Part shown: positions 44,468-55,047 of the stretch, in pieces
Layout of the letters: each line of letters opens with the position of its first letter
Position numbering within the stretch: the stretch's first letter is position 1
Origin: Salibacterium aidingense DSM 18341
Lineage (GTDB): Bacteria; Bacillota; Bacilli; Bacillales; Marinococcaceae
DNA length: 64,000 bases
Reading direction: 5' to 3'
Assembly: GCF_000429685.1 (NCBI RefSeq)
Contig: NZ_AUCI01000008.1
Span: 1-64,000 of the forward strand
Notes under the pieces: generated by a model
Database searches by the model: none
Told to the model about the DNA's origin: nothing
The model's input: the letters and a program-made list of their open reading frames with translations, nothing else
Made by a program: the position numbers and the translations under genes

Positions 44468-45628
44468 ATGAATATTCATGAGTATCAAGGAAAAGAGCTC
44501 CTCAGAGAATACGGGGTAGCCGTACCAAATGGAAAAGTAGCCTTTTCCGTCGAAGAAGCTGTGGAAGCTGCCAAAGAACTCGGCTCTGATGTGAGTGTCG
44601 TCAAGGCCCAGATTCATGCAGGCGGCCGTGGAAAAGCTGGCGGTGTGAAAATTGCCAAAACACTGGACGAGGTGCGTACATATGCCGATGAAATTTTGGG
44701 CAAAACGCTCGTCACGCATCAGACCGGGCCGGAAGGAAAAGAAGTGAAACGGTTATTTATTGAAGAAGGCTCCGACATTAAAAGCGAATATTATGTCGGG
44801 ATTGTTCTTGACCGTGCTACGTCCCGAATCGTGATGATGGCCTCCGAAGAAGGAGGAACGGAAATCGAAGAAGTGGCGGCAAATACGCCGGAAAAGATTT
44901 TCAGGGAATATATTGATCCGGCTGTTGGCATGCAGCCGTACCAGGCCCGCCGGCTGGCGTTTAATATCAATATTCCAAAAGATCTCGTGAAGCAGGCTGT
45001 GAAATTTATGCTCGGGCTGTATAACGTATTTATTGAAAAAGACTGCTCCGTAGCAGAAATTAATCCGCTTGTAACAACAGGAGGCGGCGAGGTCATGGCT
45101 TTGGATGCGAAGCTTAATTTTGATTCCAATGCCCTCTACCGTCAAAAGGACATTTTGGAATACCGGGATCTTGACGAAGAAGATCCGAAGGAAATTGAAG
45201 CATCCAAATTTGATTTGAGTTATATTGCGCTTGATGGCAATATCGGCTGCATGGTTAATGGAGCAGGGCTTGCCATGGCAACGATGGACATTATTAAACA
45301 TTACAACGGAGATCCTGCCAACTTTCTCGATGTCGGCGGCGGCGCGACTGCAGAAAAAGTGACAGAAGCATTTAAGATTATTCTGGAAGACGATCATGTA
45401 AAAGGTATTTACGTTAACATTTTCGGCGGAATTATGAAATGCGACGTTATTGCAGAAGGTGTAGTGGAAGCAACCAAGCAGATCGGCCTTGAAATCCCAC
45501 TCGTGGTCCGTCTGGAGGGAACAAATGTAGAAACCGGTAAGAAGATTCTCGAAGAATCCGGGTTAAACATTACCGCTGCAGATTCCATGGCAGACGGAGC
45601 GCAGAAAATAGTATCACAAGTGCAATAG
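44468..45628 (+). CDS. sucC: succinyl-CoA synthetase beta subunit
   Basis: The 386-residue ATP-grasp subunit binds nucleotide and succinate in the TCA cycle step succinyl-CoA to succinate. It begins [17 protein letters not shown]; the grasp domain has [15 protein letters not shown] near 45-60 and EINPLV; the C-terminal CoA-ligase domain has [18 protein letters not shown] and [16 protein letters not shown] lies 11 bases before the ATG. Confidence 0.97.
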   Translation: MNIHEYQGKELLREYGVAVPNGKVAFSVEEAVEAAKELGSDVSVVKAQIHAGGRGKAGGVKIAKTLDEVRTYADEILGKTLVTHQTGPEGKEVKRLFIEEGSDIKSEYYVGIVLDRATSRIVMMASEEGGTEIEEVAANTPEKIFREYIDPAVGMQPYQARRLAFNINIPKDLVKQAVKFMLGLYNVFIEKDCSVAEINPLVTTGGGEVMALDAKLNFDSNALYRQKDILEYRDLDEEDPKEIEASKFDLSYIALDGNIGCMVNGAGLAMATMDIIKHYNGDPANFLDVGGGATAEKVTEAFKIILEDDHVKGIYVNIFGGIMKCDVIAEGVVEATKQIGLEIPLVVRLEGTNVETGKKILEESGLNITAADSMADGAQKIVSQVQ

Positions 45629-45647
45629 AAAGGCGGGACAAAGACAA

Positions 45648-46562
45648 ATGAGCATCTTTATTAATAAAGATACCAAAGTGCTTGTACAGGGTATTACCGG
45701 TTCTACTGGTTTGTTTCATACCCAGCAGGCTGTACAGTACGGAACACAGATTGTAGGAGGAGTCACTCCAGGAAAAGGCGGAACAGAAATTGAAGGAATC
45801 CCGGTTTTTGACACCCTGCGGGATGCAGTCAGAGAAACAGGAGCCACAGCAACTGTAATCTATGTTCCCCCCGCCTTTGCAGCAGACGCGATTATAGAAG
45901 CGGTGGACGAGGAAATGGATCTGGCCATCTGCATCACAGAAGGAATTCCAGTCATCGACATGTTGAAAGTCAAGCGGTTTATGGAAGGCAAAAAGACACG
46001 CCTGGTCGGGCCGAACTGCCCTGGTGTGATCACTCCGGAAGAGTGCAAAATAGGAATTATGCCCGGCTATATCCATCAGAAAGGACACGTTGGTGTTGTT
46101 TCCCGTTCTGGTACGCTCACCTATGAAGCGGTACATCAATTGTCGACCAATGGGGTTGGTCAATCCACAGCCGTCGGCATCGGGGGAGATCCTGTAAATG
46201 GAACCAGTTTTATTGATGTATTAAAAGAATTTAATGAAGATGATGATACGGAAGCGGTCATCATGATTGGTGAGATCGGCGGAACAGCCGAGGAAGAAGC
46301 GGCAGAATGGATAAAGGAAAACATGTCAAAACCGGTAGTCGGATTTATCGGAGGACGTACGGCACCTCCCGGAAAAAGAATGGGGCACGCAGGTGCTATC
46401 ATTTCCGGCGGGAAAGGTACGGCGGATGAAAAAATCAAAACATTGGAAGATTCCGGTGTCCGAGTAGCAGACACTCCGGCTGAGATCGGGGAGACTCTTA
46501 TCTCTTCCCTGAAGGATAACAGCATTTATGAGAAGTGTCTCACCCACACTCCGGAGCAATAA
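45648..46562 (+). CDS. sucD: succinyl-CoA synthetase alpha subunit
   Basis: The 304-residue CoA-binding subunit has the QGITGSTG Rossmann loop near residues 14-21, GPNCPGV, and the phosphorylated histidine in MGHAGAI near residue 248. It lies 19 bases after sucC with GGCGGG upstream. A terminator follows at once. Confidence 0.97.
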   Translation: MSIFINKDTKVLVQGITGSTGLFHTQQAVQYGTQIVGGVTPGKGGTEIEGIPVFDTLRDAVRETGATATVIYVPPAFAADAIIEAVDEEMDLAICITEGIPVIDMLKVKRFMEGKKTRLVGPNCPGVITPEECKIGIMPGYIHQKGHVGVVSRSGTLTYEAVHQLSTNGVGQSTAVGIGGDPVNGTSFIDVLKEFNEDDDTEAVIMIGEIGGTAEEEAAEWIKENMSKPVVGFIGGRTAPPGKRMGHAGAIISGGKGTADEKIKTLEDSGVRVADTPAEIGETLISSLKDNSIYEKCLTHTPEQ

Positions 46563-46564
46563 AG

Positions 46565-46597
46565 AAAAGGGCGGGCTTTCCAGCCTGCCCTTTTTTA
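46565..46597 (+). terminator. intrinsic terminator after sucD
   Basis: AAAAGGGC-G-GGCT pairs with AGCC-T-GCCCTTTT with a short loop and ends in six T residues, three bases after the sucD stop. It separates sucCD from dprA. Confidence 0.85.
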
Positions 46598-46613
46598 ACA
46601 AAATCAGGAAAGG

Positions 46614-47470
46614 ATGCGAGACATACGAATACCTCTCGAATACTTCATTTACATGAGGCCCCTTATCTAACCTGGAAAAAGGTAACCGCTTTATACAAGG
46701 CGGATCCAGCGTTATCCCTCCCTTATCAACTGAGCCCGTCTGAACTTTCCAAACAACTTCGCCTTTCTGCCGAACAGGCCGGGACCTTATATCATTATCT
46801 CCACACCCCGGAAAATAAAATGGCGGCCTACCAGGCCCGTCATATCCATATACTGACTCCCTTTATGAACGAATACCCGCCGCGGCTGCATCATATATAC
46901 GATCCGCCCTGGGTTTTGTATGCGAGGGGGAACCTGGAGCTTCTGCAGACCCCATCGAGTCTGGCTGTGGTAGGAACGAGAAAGCTGACCGCTTATGGCC
47001 GGAACGCTATGAACCAATTCTTGTCCCCTGTCATACGTCAAAATAGAACCATTATAAGCGGACTGGCTATTGGAACGGATACTTTGGCCCATAAAATAAC
47101 TGTCCGGGAAAAAGGAACTACGATTGCCGTACTGGGCTCGGGATTTGATTGTATATACCCGCGGGAAAACACAGGTCTTGCCGAACACCTTTCCACGCAC
47201 CACCTCCTTTTGTCGGAATATCCTCCTTCCACCCCGCCGCGGAAATGGCAGTTTCCTATGCGGAATCGTATTATCAGCGGATTGGCAGATGCTGTTTTTA
47301 TATCCGAAGCGGCGGAAAGAAGCGGTTCGCTTATTACCGCTTATCAGGCACTGGAACAGGGGAAAGATGTAAAAGCCCTGCCGGGTCCCGTTTTTTCGCC
47401 CATGTCAAAAGGAACGAATCAATTGATCAAAGAAGGAGCGGCTCCGGTCACCAGCTTTGAAGATTTATAA
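46614..47470 (+). CDS. dprA: DNA processing protein DprA (Smf), start out of frame through an 11-bp duplication
   Basis: The DprA Rossmann core is clear: LAVVGTRKLTAYGR, ISGLAIGTDTLAHK, GSGFDCIYPREN and FPMRNRIISGLADAVF. DprA protects incoming single-stranded DNA and loads RecA during transformation. The in-frame reading has no ATG, GTG or TTG between the sucD terminator and about residue 73. An ATG at 46614 preceded by AGGAAAGG is in another frame and stops after 18 codons. Dropping one copy of the near-repeat CGAATACCTCT / CGAATACTTCA (46626-46647) joins it in frame as MRDIRILHLHEAPYLTWKKV, a normal DprA start. The gene is therefore probably frameshifted at its 5' end. An in-frame ATG at 46535 would require translation through the terminator and is unlikely. 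Confidence 0.8.
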
Positions 47471-47659
47471 GCAGACCGGCCTTTTTTGGAGAGAAAAAAA
47501 GAGAAGCATAGACATTTTGGGTAGACAGGGCACATAAACTGTGAAAAAATGATTGTGATTTGTTTCCCAAAAAAACAGATAGTTTTACCATTTAGCGGAG
47601 AACAAAAATAGAAATGATGGATAAAATGAAAGCAAAAAGGATATATAAATGTATAGAAT

Positions 47660-47689
47660 TTGACAAACAACGTGAAACTGGTTGATAAT
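47660..47689 (+). promoter_or_regulatory. sigma-A promoter of topA
   Basis: A perfect TTGACA is followed after 18 bases by GATAAT (5/6), ending 44 bases before the topA start. The rest of the 263-base dprA-topA gap is A-rich and shows nothing else. Confidence 0.7.
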
Positions 47690-47733
47690 ATGAAAAATTC
47701 AAAGAAAAACTAAAGGGGGAGGAAACAAGAGAT

Positions 47734-49809
47734 ATGGCAGATTATTTAGTAATCGTTGAATCTCCCGCTAAAGCCAAAACGATCAGTAAATATCTTGGGA
47801 AAAAATATACCGTGAAAGCTTCCATGGGCCATGTACGGGATTTGCCGAAAAGTCAGATGGGGGTCGACGCTGAAAATTATGATTATGATCCGAAATATAT
47901 AACGATACGAGGCAAAGGTCCTGTTTTGAAAGAATTGAAAGCAGCTGCCAAAAAAGCGAAAAAAGTCTACCTGGCTGCCGACCCGGACCGCGAGGGAGAA
48001 GCGATTGCATGGCATCTGGCTTACAGCCTTAACATTGATCCGGAGTCAAACTGCCGGGTGGTTTTTAACGAAATCACAAAAACGGCGATTAAAGAAGCAT
48101 TTAAAGAACCGCGCAAGATTAATATGGATCTAGTCGATGCCCAGCAGGCACGGCGTATTCTTGACAGGCTTGTCGGCTACAATATCAGCCCGCTTCTTTG
48201 GAAAAAAGTAAAAAAAGGGTTAAGCGCCGGGCGGGTGCAGTCCATTGCCGTTAAAATGATTATTGACCGGGAAAAAGAAATTCAGGCTTTTGTCCCGGAA
48301 GAATACTGGAGTATTGATGGTTCTTTTTTTCGGGGCCGTGATGCATTCGAAGCTAAGTTTTACGGAATTAATGGAGAGAAAAAAGAACTGCGGTCCAAGG
48401 AAGACGTGGACGAAGTCCGAAGTAAAATGAGCGGAGATACGTTTACGATTAAGAATGTAACCAAAAAGGAACGTAAACGAAATCCGGTCCAGCCATTTAC
48501 TACTTCTTCTCTGCAGCAGGAAGCAGCCAGAAAGTTAAATTTCCGGGCAAAAAAGACAATGATGATTGCACAGCAGCTTTATGAAGGCGTGGATCTCGGG
48601 AAAGAAGGGACCATTGGGTTAATTACCTACATGCGTACCGATTCCACACGTGTTTCTAATACAGCAAAGCAGGATGCGAAAGCATATATCGAAGAGCATT
48701 ACGGCAAAGAATATATCGGTCAGGATAAAAAAGCTTCCTCCCAGAATGCCAACGCACAGGATGCCCACGAAGCAGTCCGGCCGACAACGATACCCAAAGA
48801 TCCTAAAAGTGTGAAATCTCATTTAAGCCGGGATCAGTACCGGTTATATAAGTTAATCTGGGAACGGCTGATGGCCAGTCAGATGGCGCCTGCTGTGATG
48901 GATACCATGTCCGTCGACCTGGATAACAACGGAGTGACGTTTCGTGCTAATGGGTCAAAGATGAAGTTTGCCGGTTTTATGAAAGTGTACATTGAAGGAA
49001 GCGATGACGGAAAAAAAGAAAAGGATACATTTTTACCTGATCTAAAAGAAGGGGAAACAGTAGAGCAGGAGGAATTAACAGAAAACCAGCATTTCACCCA
49101 GCCGCCTCCGAGATATACGGAAGCAAGACTGGTTCGTACAATGGAAGAGATGGGTATCGGACGCCCTTCCACTTATGCTCCGACACTCGATACTATCCAG
49201 CGCAGAAATTATGTAGCTCTGGAAGAAAAACGGTTCGTTCCAACAGAACTGGGAGAAATCGTACTCGAACTTATGGTTGAATTTTTCCCGGAAATATTGG
49301 ATGTCGAATTTACCGCCAAAATGGAAAATGACCTTGACTATATAGAAGAGGGCCGTCAGAATTGGATTGAGATCATTGACGAATTTTATAAGGAATTTGA
49401 AAAAAGGCTGAAAGTCGCGGAAGAGGAAATGGAAGAAGTAGAAATCCGCGATGAGCCGGCCGGGGAAGACTGTGAGAAATGCGGCCATCCGATGGTATAC
49501 AAAATGGGACGGTACGGAAAGTTTATGGCATGCTCCAACTTTCCGGAATGCCGAAACACAAAAGCCATTATGAAAGAGATAGGGGTCACCTGCCCCAAAT
49601 GTAAAGAAGGGAATGTAGTGGAGAGGAAAAGCAAGAAACAGCGGAAATTTTACGGCTGCGACCGATACCCGGAATGCGACTTCATTTCCTGGGATAAGCC
49701 GGTGTCCCGTCCCTGCCCGAAATGCGACGCCCTTCTTGTTGAGAAGAAAACGAAAAAAGGGATCCATGTACAGTGCACACAGTGTGACTATAAAGAAGAA
49801 CCAAACTAA
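47734..49809 (+). CDS. topA: DNA topoisomerase I
   Basis: The 691-residue type IA topoisomerase relaxes negative supercoils. The Toprim domain starts [16 protein letters not shown] and has [15 protein letters not shown]. The active-site tyrosine is Tyr299 in [10 protein letters not shown], and [12 protein letters not shown] follows near 475. Three C-terminal zinc-ribbon repeats (CEKC, CPKC, CPKC with matching CxxxxxC-type partners) bind DNA. AAAGGGGGAGG lies upstream of the ATG. In B. subtilis trmFO follows; here the next gene is xerC. Confidence 0.97.
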   Translation: MADYLVIVESPAKAKTISKYLGKKYTVKASMGHVRDLPKSQMGVDAENYDYDPKYITIRGKGPVLKELKAAAKKAKKVYLAADPDREGEAIAWHLAYSLNIDPESNCRVVFNEITKTAIKEAFKEPRKINMDLVDAQQARRILDRLVGYNISPLLWKKVKKGLSAGRVQSIAVKMIIDREKEIQAFVPEEYWSIDGSFFRGRDAFEAKFYGINGEKKELRSKEDVDEVRSKMSGDTFTIKNVTKKERKRNPVQPFTTSSLQQEAARKLNFRAKKTMMIAQQLYEGVDLGKEGTIGLITYMRTDSTRVSNTAKQDAKAYIEEHYGKEYIGQDKKASSQNANAQDAHEAVRPTTIPKDPKSVKSHLSRDQYRLYKLIWERLMASQMAPAVMDTMSVDLDNNGVTFRANGSKMKFAGFMKVYIEGSDDGKKEKDTFLPDLKEGETVEQEELTENQHFTQPPPRYTEARLVRTMEEMGIGRPSTYAPTLDTIQRRNYVALEEKRFVPTELGEIVLELMVEFFPEILDVEFTAKMENDLDYIEEGRQNWIEIIDEFYKEFEKRLKVAEEEMEEVEIRDEPAGEDCEKCGHPMVYKMGRYGKFMACSNFPECRNTKAIMKEIGVTCPKCKEGNVVERKSKKQRKFYGCDRYPECDFISWDKPVSRPCPKCDALLVEKKTKKGIHVQCTQCDYKEEPN

Positions 49810-49818
49810 ACCATAGAA

Positions 49819-49853
49819 AGGAAAATCCCCTTTTTCCAAAAGGGGGTTTTCCT
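49819..49853. terminator. hairpin terminator after topA
   Basis: A 16-bp stem (AGGAAAATCCCCTTTT with AAAAGGGGGTTTTCCT, one G-T pair) has a three-base loop and begins nine bases after the topA stop. The T run is inside the 3' arm. Confidence 0.7.
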
Positions 49854-49919
49854 ATGTTACCCTGGCTCGGAACCATAAGACAGCCCCGTCAGAATTTTAT
49901 GAAAAAATAATAAATTTCC

Positions 49920-49948
49920 TTGATTGCCAGAAGGTACTATGTTAGAAT
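49920..49948 (+). promoter_or_regulatory. putative sigma-A promoter of the xerC-hslVU-codY operon
   Basis: TTGATT and TAGAAT are separated by 17 bases, 30 bases before the xerC start. Confidence 0.6.
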
Positions 49949-49978
49949 TTAAGAGCTTTTGTGCATGAGGTGAAGAAA

Positions 49979-50902
49979 ATGAATAACGACTGCCAGTCCT
50001 GCATCAATCAGTTTATCCGTTACCTGCAGGTGGAAAAGAACGCTTCAAGCTTAACGATAGAAGCCTACAGCAAAGACCTGGAAGACTACAAATTCTTTTT
50101 GGCGGCAGAAGGTATTCATTCCCCTTTGCTGGTGGATATGAAAGAAGCACGACTGTACTTCAACCGCCTGTTTGAAAAAAAATATGACCGCAGCACAGCA
50201 GCTCGGAAAATTTCTGCCATCCGTTCTTTTTACCGGTTTTTAAAAAGGGAAGAACAGATAGACAGAAATCCGTTTGCGGTGTCCAGTCTTCCGAAAAAAG
50301 AAAAGAAACTTCCCAGATTTCTTTATGAGGAAGAACTGGAAATGCTGTTTGACTCCTTTGATATAACCAAGAAGCTGGATCAACGGGATTTGGCTATATT
50401 TGAACTGTTGTATGCGACAGGACTCCGTGTTAGTGAAATATGCCGGATTCAGCAGGATGATATAGATGAGGAACTTGCGACCCTCCTTGTAAAAGGAAAA
50501 GGAGGGAAGGAACGGTATGTTCCGATCGGCGGTTTTGCTATGGAGGCAGTGGCCTTTTATCGGAATCACGCCAGAAACGAGTTAGCACAAAAGAAAAAGG
50601 AACCGGCTTCTGCTCTTTTTTTGAACAATAAAGGAGATCAGCTGACGGAACGGGGATTTCGATATATCGTAAATAAAAGAGTAAAGGAAGTATCCTACAC
50701 CCTGCAGATTTCCCCGCATGATCTGCGGCACACGTTTGCCACCCATTTGTTAAACCGGGGGGCTGATCTAAGAAGTGTTCAGAATTTATTGGGGCATGCC
50801 AGCCTTTCTACGACCCAGATTTATACTCATGTCACAAAGGACCGCCTGAAGGAAGTCTATGATAAGGCGCACCCGAGGGCAGAAAAGAATGGAGGCTCAT
50901 GA
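49979..50902 (+). CDS. xerC: tyrosine recombinase XerC (CodV)
   Basis: The 307-residue recombinase acts with XerD at dif to resolve chromosome dimers. An N-terminal core-binding SAM-like domain (about 5-90) precedes the catalytic domain with Arg150 in TGLRVSE, Lys in [28 protein letters not shown] and nucleophile Tyr282 in TQIYTHV. The ATG at 49979 follows GAGGTGA; an upstream GTG (49961) opens the frame six codons earlier. hslV starts two bases after the stop. Confidence 0.95.
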   Translation: MNNDCQSCINQFIRYLQVEKNASSLTIEAYSKDLEDYKFFLAAEGIHSPLLVDMKEARLYFNRLFEKKYDRSTAARKISAIRSFYRFLKREEQIDRNPFAVSSLPKKEKKLPRFLYEEELEMLFDSFDITKKLDQRDLAIFELLYATGLRVSEICRIQQDDIDEELATLLVKGKGGKERYVPIGGFAMEAVAFYRNHARNELAQKKKEPASALFLNNKGDQLTERGFRYIVNKRVKEVSYTLQISPHDLRHTFATHLLNRGADLRSVQNLLGHASLSTTQIYTHVTKDRLKEVYDKAHPRAEKNGGS

Positions 50903-50903
50903 T

Positions 50904-51449
50904 ATGGATACATCCTTTCATGCGACCACGATTTTTGCGATTCATCATAATGGCAGAGGAGCAATGGCAGGAGACGGCCAGGTTACATTTGGCCAGGCGG
51001 TGGTCATGAAACATACGGCAAAAAAGGTACGTAAAATCTATAATGACCAGGTGCTTGCCGGATTTGCCGGTTCGGTGGCCGATGCTTTTACGCTGTTTGA
51101 TATGTTTGAAGGCAAACTTGAGCAGTGGAACGGTCAGCTCCAGCGGGCGGCTGTCGAGCTCGCCAAAGAATGGCGCAGTGATAAAATGCTCCGGAGGCTG
51201 GAAGCGATGCTTGTCGTTATGGATAAGAATACGTTACTTTTGGTGGCAGGTACCGGGGAAGTGATTGAACCAGATGACGGGTTGATCGCGATTGGTTCAG
51301 GAGGCAATTATGCCTTGGCTGCCGGAAGAGCATTAAAAAAGCATGCACCGCATTTAGAGGCAAAAGAAATGGCGGAGGCCTCCCTAAAAACAGCCGGCGA
51401 CATCTGTGTATTTACAAATGATCAGCTTGTCGTGGAAGAAATCGAATAA
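50904..51449 (+). CDS. hslV: ATP-dependent protease subunit HslV (ClpQ)
   Basis: The 181-residue proteasome-like peptidase forms the core of the HslUV (ClpYQ) protease. It begins [17 protein letters not shown] and contains AGDGQVTFG and [13 protein letters not shown]. Alignment with MSSFHATT of B. subtilis puts Thr3 at the catalytic N-terminal position, so Met and Asp would have to be removed. The ATG at 50904 is set by GGAGG within the xerC end; an earlier open frame is not used. Confidence 0.95.
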   Translation: MDTSFHATTIFAIHHNGRGAMAGDGQVTFGQAVVMKHTAKKVRKIYNDQVLAGFAGSVADAFTLFDMFEGKLEQWNGQLQRAAVELAKEWRSDKMLRRLEAMLVVMDKNTLLLVAGTGEVIEPDDGLIAIGSGGNYALAAGRALKKHAPHLEAKEMAEASLKTAGDICVFTNDQLVVEEIE

Positions 51450-51470
51450 AGGAAAGGGGACGATTCTACG

Positions 51471-52862
51471 ATGGACACCCCGCTTACTCCAAAAAGGATT
51501 GTAGAGAAGTTAGATCAATACATTATCGGCCAAAATGAGGCCAAGCGTTCTGTTGCCGTAGCGCTCCGAAACAGATACCGGCGGAGCCAGCTTGAAGAGC
51601 AGATGCGGGAGGAAATTACTCCCAAAAACATTCTAATGATCGGTCCCACCGGGGTGGGAAAAACGGAAATCGCCCGAAGACTGGCTAAATTGGCCGGAGC
51701 CCCGTTTACAAAAGTCGAAGCAACGAAGTTCACGGAGGTCGGCTATGTCGGACGGGATGTGGAATCGATGATAAGAGATCTGGTAGAAACGTCGGTCCGG
51801 CTCGTTAAAGAGGAAAAAATGGAAGAAGTAAAAAAGCAGGCGGAAGCCGAAGCGGAGAAAAGGCTTATAAAACTTCTAGTGCCCGAAAAGAAAAAGCAGC
51901 AGAATACAAATAGAAATCCGTTTGAAATGATTTTCCAGCAGCAAAACCAGGACGATGAGGGGGATGCAGAGGAAGATCAAAATATCGCACAAAAAAGACG
52001 CCAGATGGAACATCAGCTGGCTATGGGTGAACTGGAAGACCATATGGTAACGGTAGAAGTGGAAGAACAGGGACAAAGCATGTCTGATATGTTTCAGGGC
52101 TCCGGCATGGAACAGATGGGTATGAACATGCAGGAAATGCTGGGAAACTTTATGCCGAAAAAAAAGAAAAAACGACGTCTGCCGGTCAGAGAAGCAAGGC
52201 CGATTATTCATGAACAGGAAGCACAGAAATTGATTGACATGGATGAAGTAGGACAGTTGGCTGTTTCAAAAGCAGAACAGCTGGGTATTGTTTTCATAGA
52301 TGAAATAGACAAAGTGACCGGCAAACAACAGTCGAGTGCGGATGTATCAAGGGAAGGTGTTCAACGGGACATTTTACCAATTGTGGAAGGTTCAGCCGTG
52401 ACTACTAAATATGGCACGGTGAAAACAGATCACATCCTCTTTATCACCGCAGGTGCTTTTCATATGTCAAAACCGTCTGATCTTATTCCGGAACTGCAGG
52501 GACGTTTTCCGATCCGGGTGGAATTAAACAACCTCGGTACAGAAGAGTTTGTAAGAATCCTCAAAGAGCCGGATCAGGCGCTATTAAAGCAGTATCAGGC
52601 ATTATTGAAGACGGAAGGTATAAATGTTGAATTTTCTGACGATGCTGTTCATAAAATTGCTGAAATCGCGCAGGATGTGAACCAGCATACGGAAAATATC
52701 GGAGCCCGGAGACTTCATACCCTGCTGGAACGACTGCTGGAAGATTTATCATTTGAAGCCCCGGATATTACATTGGAGAAAATAACCATCACACCTGAAT
52801 ATGTAGAAGATAAATTGGCTTCCATTGCAAAAAATCGAGATATGAGCCGATATATTTTATAA
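51471..52862 (+). CDS. hslU: HslU (ClpY) ATPase subunit
   Basis: The 463-residue AAA+ unfoldase feeds HslV. It begins with [17 protein letters not shown]; Walker A GPTGVGKT is at residues 58-65 and the GYVGRDVE pore motif near 89-96. An intermediate I domain (about 110-240) is unusually rich in Gln, Met and charged residues. Walker B is VFIDEIDK near 275, and the C-terminal sensor-2 segment ([13 protein letters not shown]) and ending SRYIL match the family's HslV-docking tail. Confidence 0.96.
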   Translation: MDTPLTPKRIVEKLDQYIIGQNEAKRSVAVALRNRYRRSQLEEQMREEITPKNILMIGPTGVGKTEIARRLAKLAGAPFTKVEATKFTEVGYVGRDVESMIRDLVETSVRLVKEEKMEEVKKQAEAEAEKRLIKLLVPEKKKQQNTNRNPFEMIFQQQNQDDEGDAEEDQNIAQKRRQMEHQLAMGELEDHMVTVEVEEQGQSMSDMFQGSGMEQMGMNMQEMLGNFMPKKKKKRRLPVREARPIIHEQEAQKLIDMDEVGQLAVSKAEQLGIVFIDEIDKVTGKQQSSADVSREGVQRDILPIVEGSAVTTKYGTVKTDHILFITAGAFHMSKPSDLIPELQGRFPIRVELNNLGTEEFVRILKEPDQALLKQYQALLKTEGINVEFSDDAVHKIAEIAQDVNQHTENIGARRLHTLLERLLEDLSFEAPDITLEKITITPEYVEDKLASIAKNRDMSRYIL

Positions 52863-52883
52863 GAAAGACAGGAGGAGTCGCAA

Positions 52884-53666
52884 ATGGATTTATTATCAAA
52901 AAGCCGTAAAATTAACGACATGCTGCAAAAAACAGCAGGCGATCATGTGAATTTTAAAGACATGGCAGAAACACTGCGTGATATCATCAGCTGCAATGTC
53001 TTTGTTGTCAGCAGGCGTGGAAAACTATTGGGATATGCCATCAAGCAGGAGATTGAAAACGACCGCATGAAAAAAATGCTGGAAGAAAGACAATTCCCGG
53101 AAGAATATACTTCAGGTTTGTTTAAATTGGATGAAACCTCACCGAACCTTGGAATTGACAGTGATTATACCGCTTTTCCAGTGGAAAATAAAGAATTATT
53201 CGGTTCTGGTCTAACGACGGTCGTGCCGATCAGCGGCGGAGGGCAGCGCCTTGGCACGCTTGTTCTCGCCCGTTTAAATGACAGATTTGACGACGATGAT
53301 TTGATTTTGGCTGAGTACGGGGCCACAGTGGTAGGAATGGAAATTCTGCATGAAAAAACACAGGAAATCGAAGAAGAAGCAAGAAGTAAAGCAGTGGTGC
53401 AGATGGCGATTAGTTCGCTTTCCTACAGTGAACTGGAAGCAGTGGAGCATATTTTTGAAGAGCTCGAAGGAAAAGAAGGGCTGCTGGTAGCCAGTAAAAT
53501 TGCTGACAGAGTAGGCATTACCCGTTCCGTTATTGTGAACGCGCTGAGAAAACTGGAAAGCGCAGGGGTCATCGAATCCCGTTCCCTTGGAATGAAAGGG
53601 ACTTACATTAAAGTTCTGAATGACAAGTTTTTATATGAGCTCGATAAAATCAAAACAAACGGGTGA
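52884..53666 (+). CDS. codY: GTP-sensing transcriptional pleiotropic repressor CodY
   Basis: The 260-residue regulator senses branched-chain amino acids and GTP and represses nutrient-adaptation genes. An N-terminal GAF domain (about 1-155) begins [15 protein letters not shown], and a C-terminal winged helix has [34 protein letters not shown] (about 202-237). It ends the xerC-hslV-hslU-codY operon, as in B. subtilis. Confidence 0.97.
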   Translation: MDLLSKSRKINDMLQKTAGDHVNFKDMAETLRDIISCNVFVVSRRGKLLGYAIKQEIENDRMKKMLEERQFPEEYTSGLFKLDETSPNLGIDSDYTAFPVENKELFGSGLTTVVPISGGGQRLGTLVLARLNDRFDDDDLILAEYGATVVGMEILHEKTQEIEEEARSKAVVQMAISSLSYSELEAVEHIFEELEGKEGLLVASKIADRVGITRSVIVNALRKLESAGVIESRSLGMKGTYIKVLNDKFLYELDKIKTNG

Positions 53667-53680
53667 ACAGTTCCGTTAGG

Positions 53681-53722
53681 AAAAGCCGGCACTCCGCTTT
53701 GACAGGGAGCGTCGGCTTTTTT
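53681..53722 (+). terminator. intrinsic terminator after codY
   Basis: AAAAGCCGGCACTCC pairs imperfectly with GGGAGCGTCGGCTTTT around an eight-base loop, and ends in T residues. Confidence 0.85.
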
Positions 53723-54017
53723 ATGCACCCAAAGACTACAACGACAGCTGCCCCTCTCCGTTCATAGAAAAGCGGATAAAAGAATTACGGTATGGGAGCA
53801 AGTCAAGAAGAAGGACCTATTTATTTTTTAAAACAATGTTCGACATAAGGTGAGGCAGTACAAACACACGGGGAGACCTTTTCCCTGTGATAATCGGGGA
53901 ATAAGGGACCGCATGAAAACGATAACAGGACGAAATATCTGGTAAAAAAGTTTTAGTTTTATTGGAAAAAATGGTGTGGTTCTTTTTTATTGAATTGAAA
54001 CACTATGAAAACACCGT
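53723..54017. other. intergenic region upstream of the flagellar promoter
   Basis: This 295-base A/T-rich gap between the codY terminator and the flgB promoter holds no open frame I can support and no repeat I recognise. It probably carries upstream control sites for the flagellar operon. I looked for a CodY box and saw no good match. Confidence 0.4.
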
Positions 54018-54046
54018 TAGACAAATGTCACATATTTTTATACAAT
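54018..54046 (+). promoter_or_regulatory. sigma-A promoter of the flagellar (fla/che-type) operon
   Basis: TAGACA (5/6) and TACAAT (5/6) are separated by 17 bases, giving a leader of about 113 bases before flgB. I found no convincing sigma-D promoter here. Confidence 0.7.
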
Positions 54047-54096
54047 TTAGGTAGTAGTTCTTAAAAAGATATGCAAAATATGGAAACAAATGCTTA

Positions 54097-54143
54097 ACCT
54101 TGTCTAACTGCGCAAGACATGTCAAAAGTACAAGGTCTTTCGC
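54097..54143 (+). promoter_or_regulatory. flgB leader with two mutually exclusive stems
   Basis: ACCTTGT (54097-54103) can pair with ACAAGGT (54130-54136). GCGCAAGAC (54110-54118) can pair with GTCTTTCGC (54135-54143) with one mismatch. The two stems share bases 54135-54136 and cannot form together. Both end just before the flgB ribosome site. Confidence 0.4.
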
Positions 54144-54165
54144 ATTAGGAGGAAGGAGGGGGAAT

Positions 54166-54561
54166 ATGGGTTTATTCGATTCTGCCACTATTCAAAATCT
54201 GGAGCATGGCTTAAAAGGGGCGGCTTTGCAGCAAAAAGCAATATCAGAAAACATAGCAAATGTCGACACGCCGAACTACAAAGCAAAAAGCGCTCATTTT
54301 CAACATACCCTGAACGAAGCGGTCCAAAACGACAAAATGCAGGCGTTTCGTACAAATAATAAACATATTGAGTTTGGATCGAGAAAAGAGGAGGCCTACA
54401 TCAGTGAAGGTGCTTCAACGATGTACAATCACAACGGCAATAATGTCGATATAGATAAAGAAATGACGGACTCTGCCAAAAACCAGATTTACTACAATGC
54501 CTTGACTGACCGGTTAAGCAGTAAATTCAACAGCCTTAAATCGGCAGTAAGAGGGGGATAA
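54166..54561 (+). CDS. flgB: flagellar basal body rod protein FlgB
   Basis: The 131-residue proximal rod protein begins MGLFDSATIQNLEHGL and has the ISENIANVDTPNYKAK motif of rod/hook proteins at residues about 29-44. The C-terminal helix is heptad-rich. GGAGGAAGGAGGGGG precedes the ATG at 54166. It is the first gene of the operon. Confidence 0.95.
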   Translation: MGLFDSATIQNLEHGLKGAALQQKAISENIANVDTPNYKAKSAHFQHTLNEAVQNDKMQAFRTNNKHIEFGSRKEEAYISEGASTMYNHNGNNVDIDKEMTDSAKNQIYYNALTDRLSSKFNSLKSAVRGG

Positions 54562-54567
54562 CGAATA

Positions 54568-55032
54568 ATGGGACTTTTTGACGGAATTAACGCTTCGGCG
54601 TCCGGACTGACTGCTCAGCGTCTGCGAATGGACGTTGCTTCTGCTAATACGGCGAATGCGGATTCTACCAGAGGTAGATTGGTAGATGGGGAATGGGAGC
54701 CGTATCGTAGGAAAATGGTTTCCCTCCGTTCAAATGAATCAGACTTTTCATCTCATTTACAGCAGGCCATGGGAAGATCCTCCTCAGGAAACAGCGGAAG
54801 AGGGGTTCAGGTTGACGGTATCGTAGAAGATCCATCTCCTTTTAAACAGGTATATCAGCCTAATCACCCAGACGCAAATGATGAAGGATTTGTCGAAATG
54901 CCGAATGTGGATCCATTAAAGGAAATGGTGAATATGATGGGGGCAAGCCGTTCTTATGAAGCGAATATCACAAGTATGAACGCCTCAAAAAATATGATGA
55001 TGAAAGCTCTCGAAATTGGAAGAGGGCAATAA
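54568..55032 (+). CDS. flgC: flagellar basal body rod protein FlgC
   Basis: The 154-residue proximal rod protein begins MGLFDGINASASGLTAQRLRMDV with ASANTANADSTR, and its C-terminal segment (NPLKEMVNMMGASRSYEANI-like) matches the family. It lies six bases after flgB. Confidence 0.95.
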   Translation: MGLFDGINASASGLTAQRLRMDVASANTANADSTRGRLVDGEWEPYRRKMVSLRSNESDFSSHLQQAMGRSSSGNSGRGVQVDGIVEDPSPFKQVYQPNHPDANDEGFVEMPNVDPLKEMVNMMGASRSYEANITSMNASKNMMMKALEIGRGQ

Positions 55033-55047
55033 GAGGGGGAAGGCTGA

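Noticed and set aside
46535-46613. In-frame ATG for dprA within the end of sucD
   Set aside because: Translation would pass through the sucD terminator hairpin and add a non-homologous stretch. The duplication explanation fits the conserved N-terminus better.
53940-54015. Possible CodY-binding site upstream of the flagellar promoter
   Set aside because: The A/T-rich sequence does not match AATTTTCTGAAAATT well enough; only short fragments agree.
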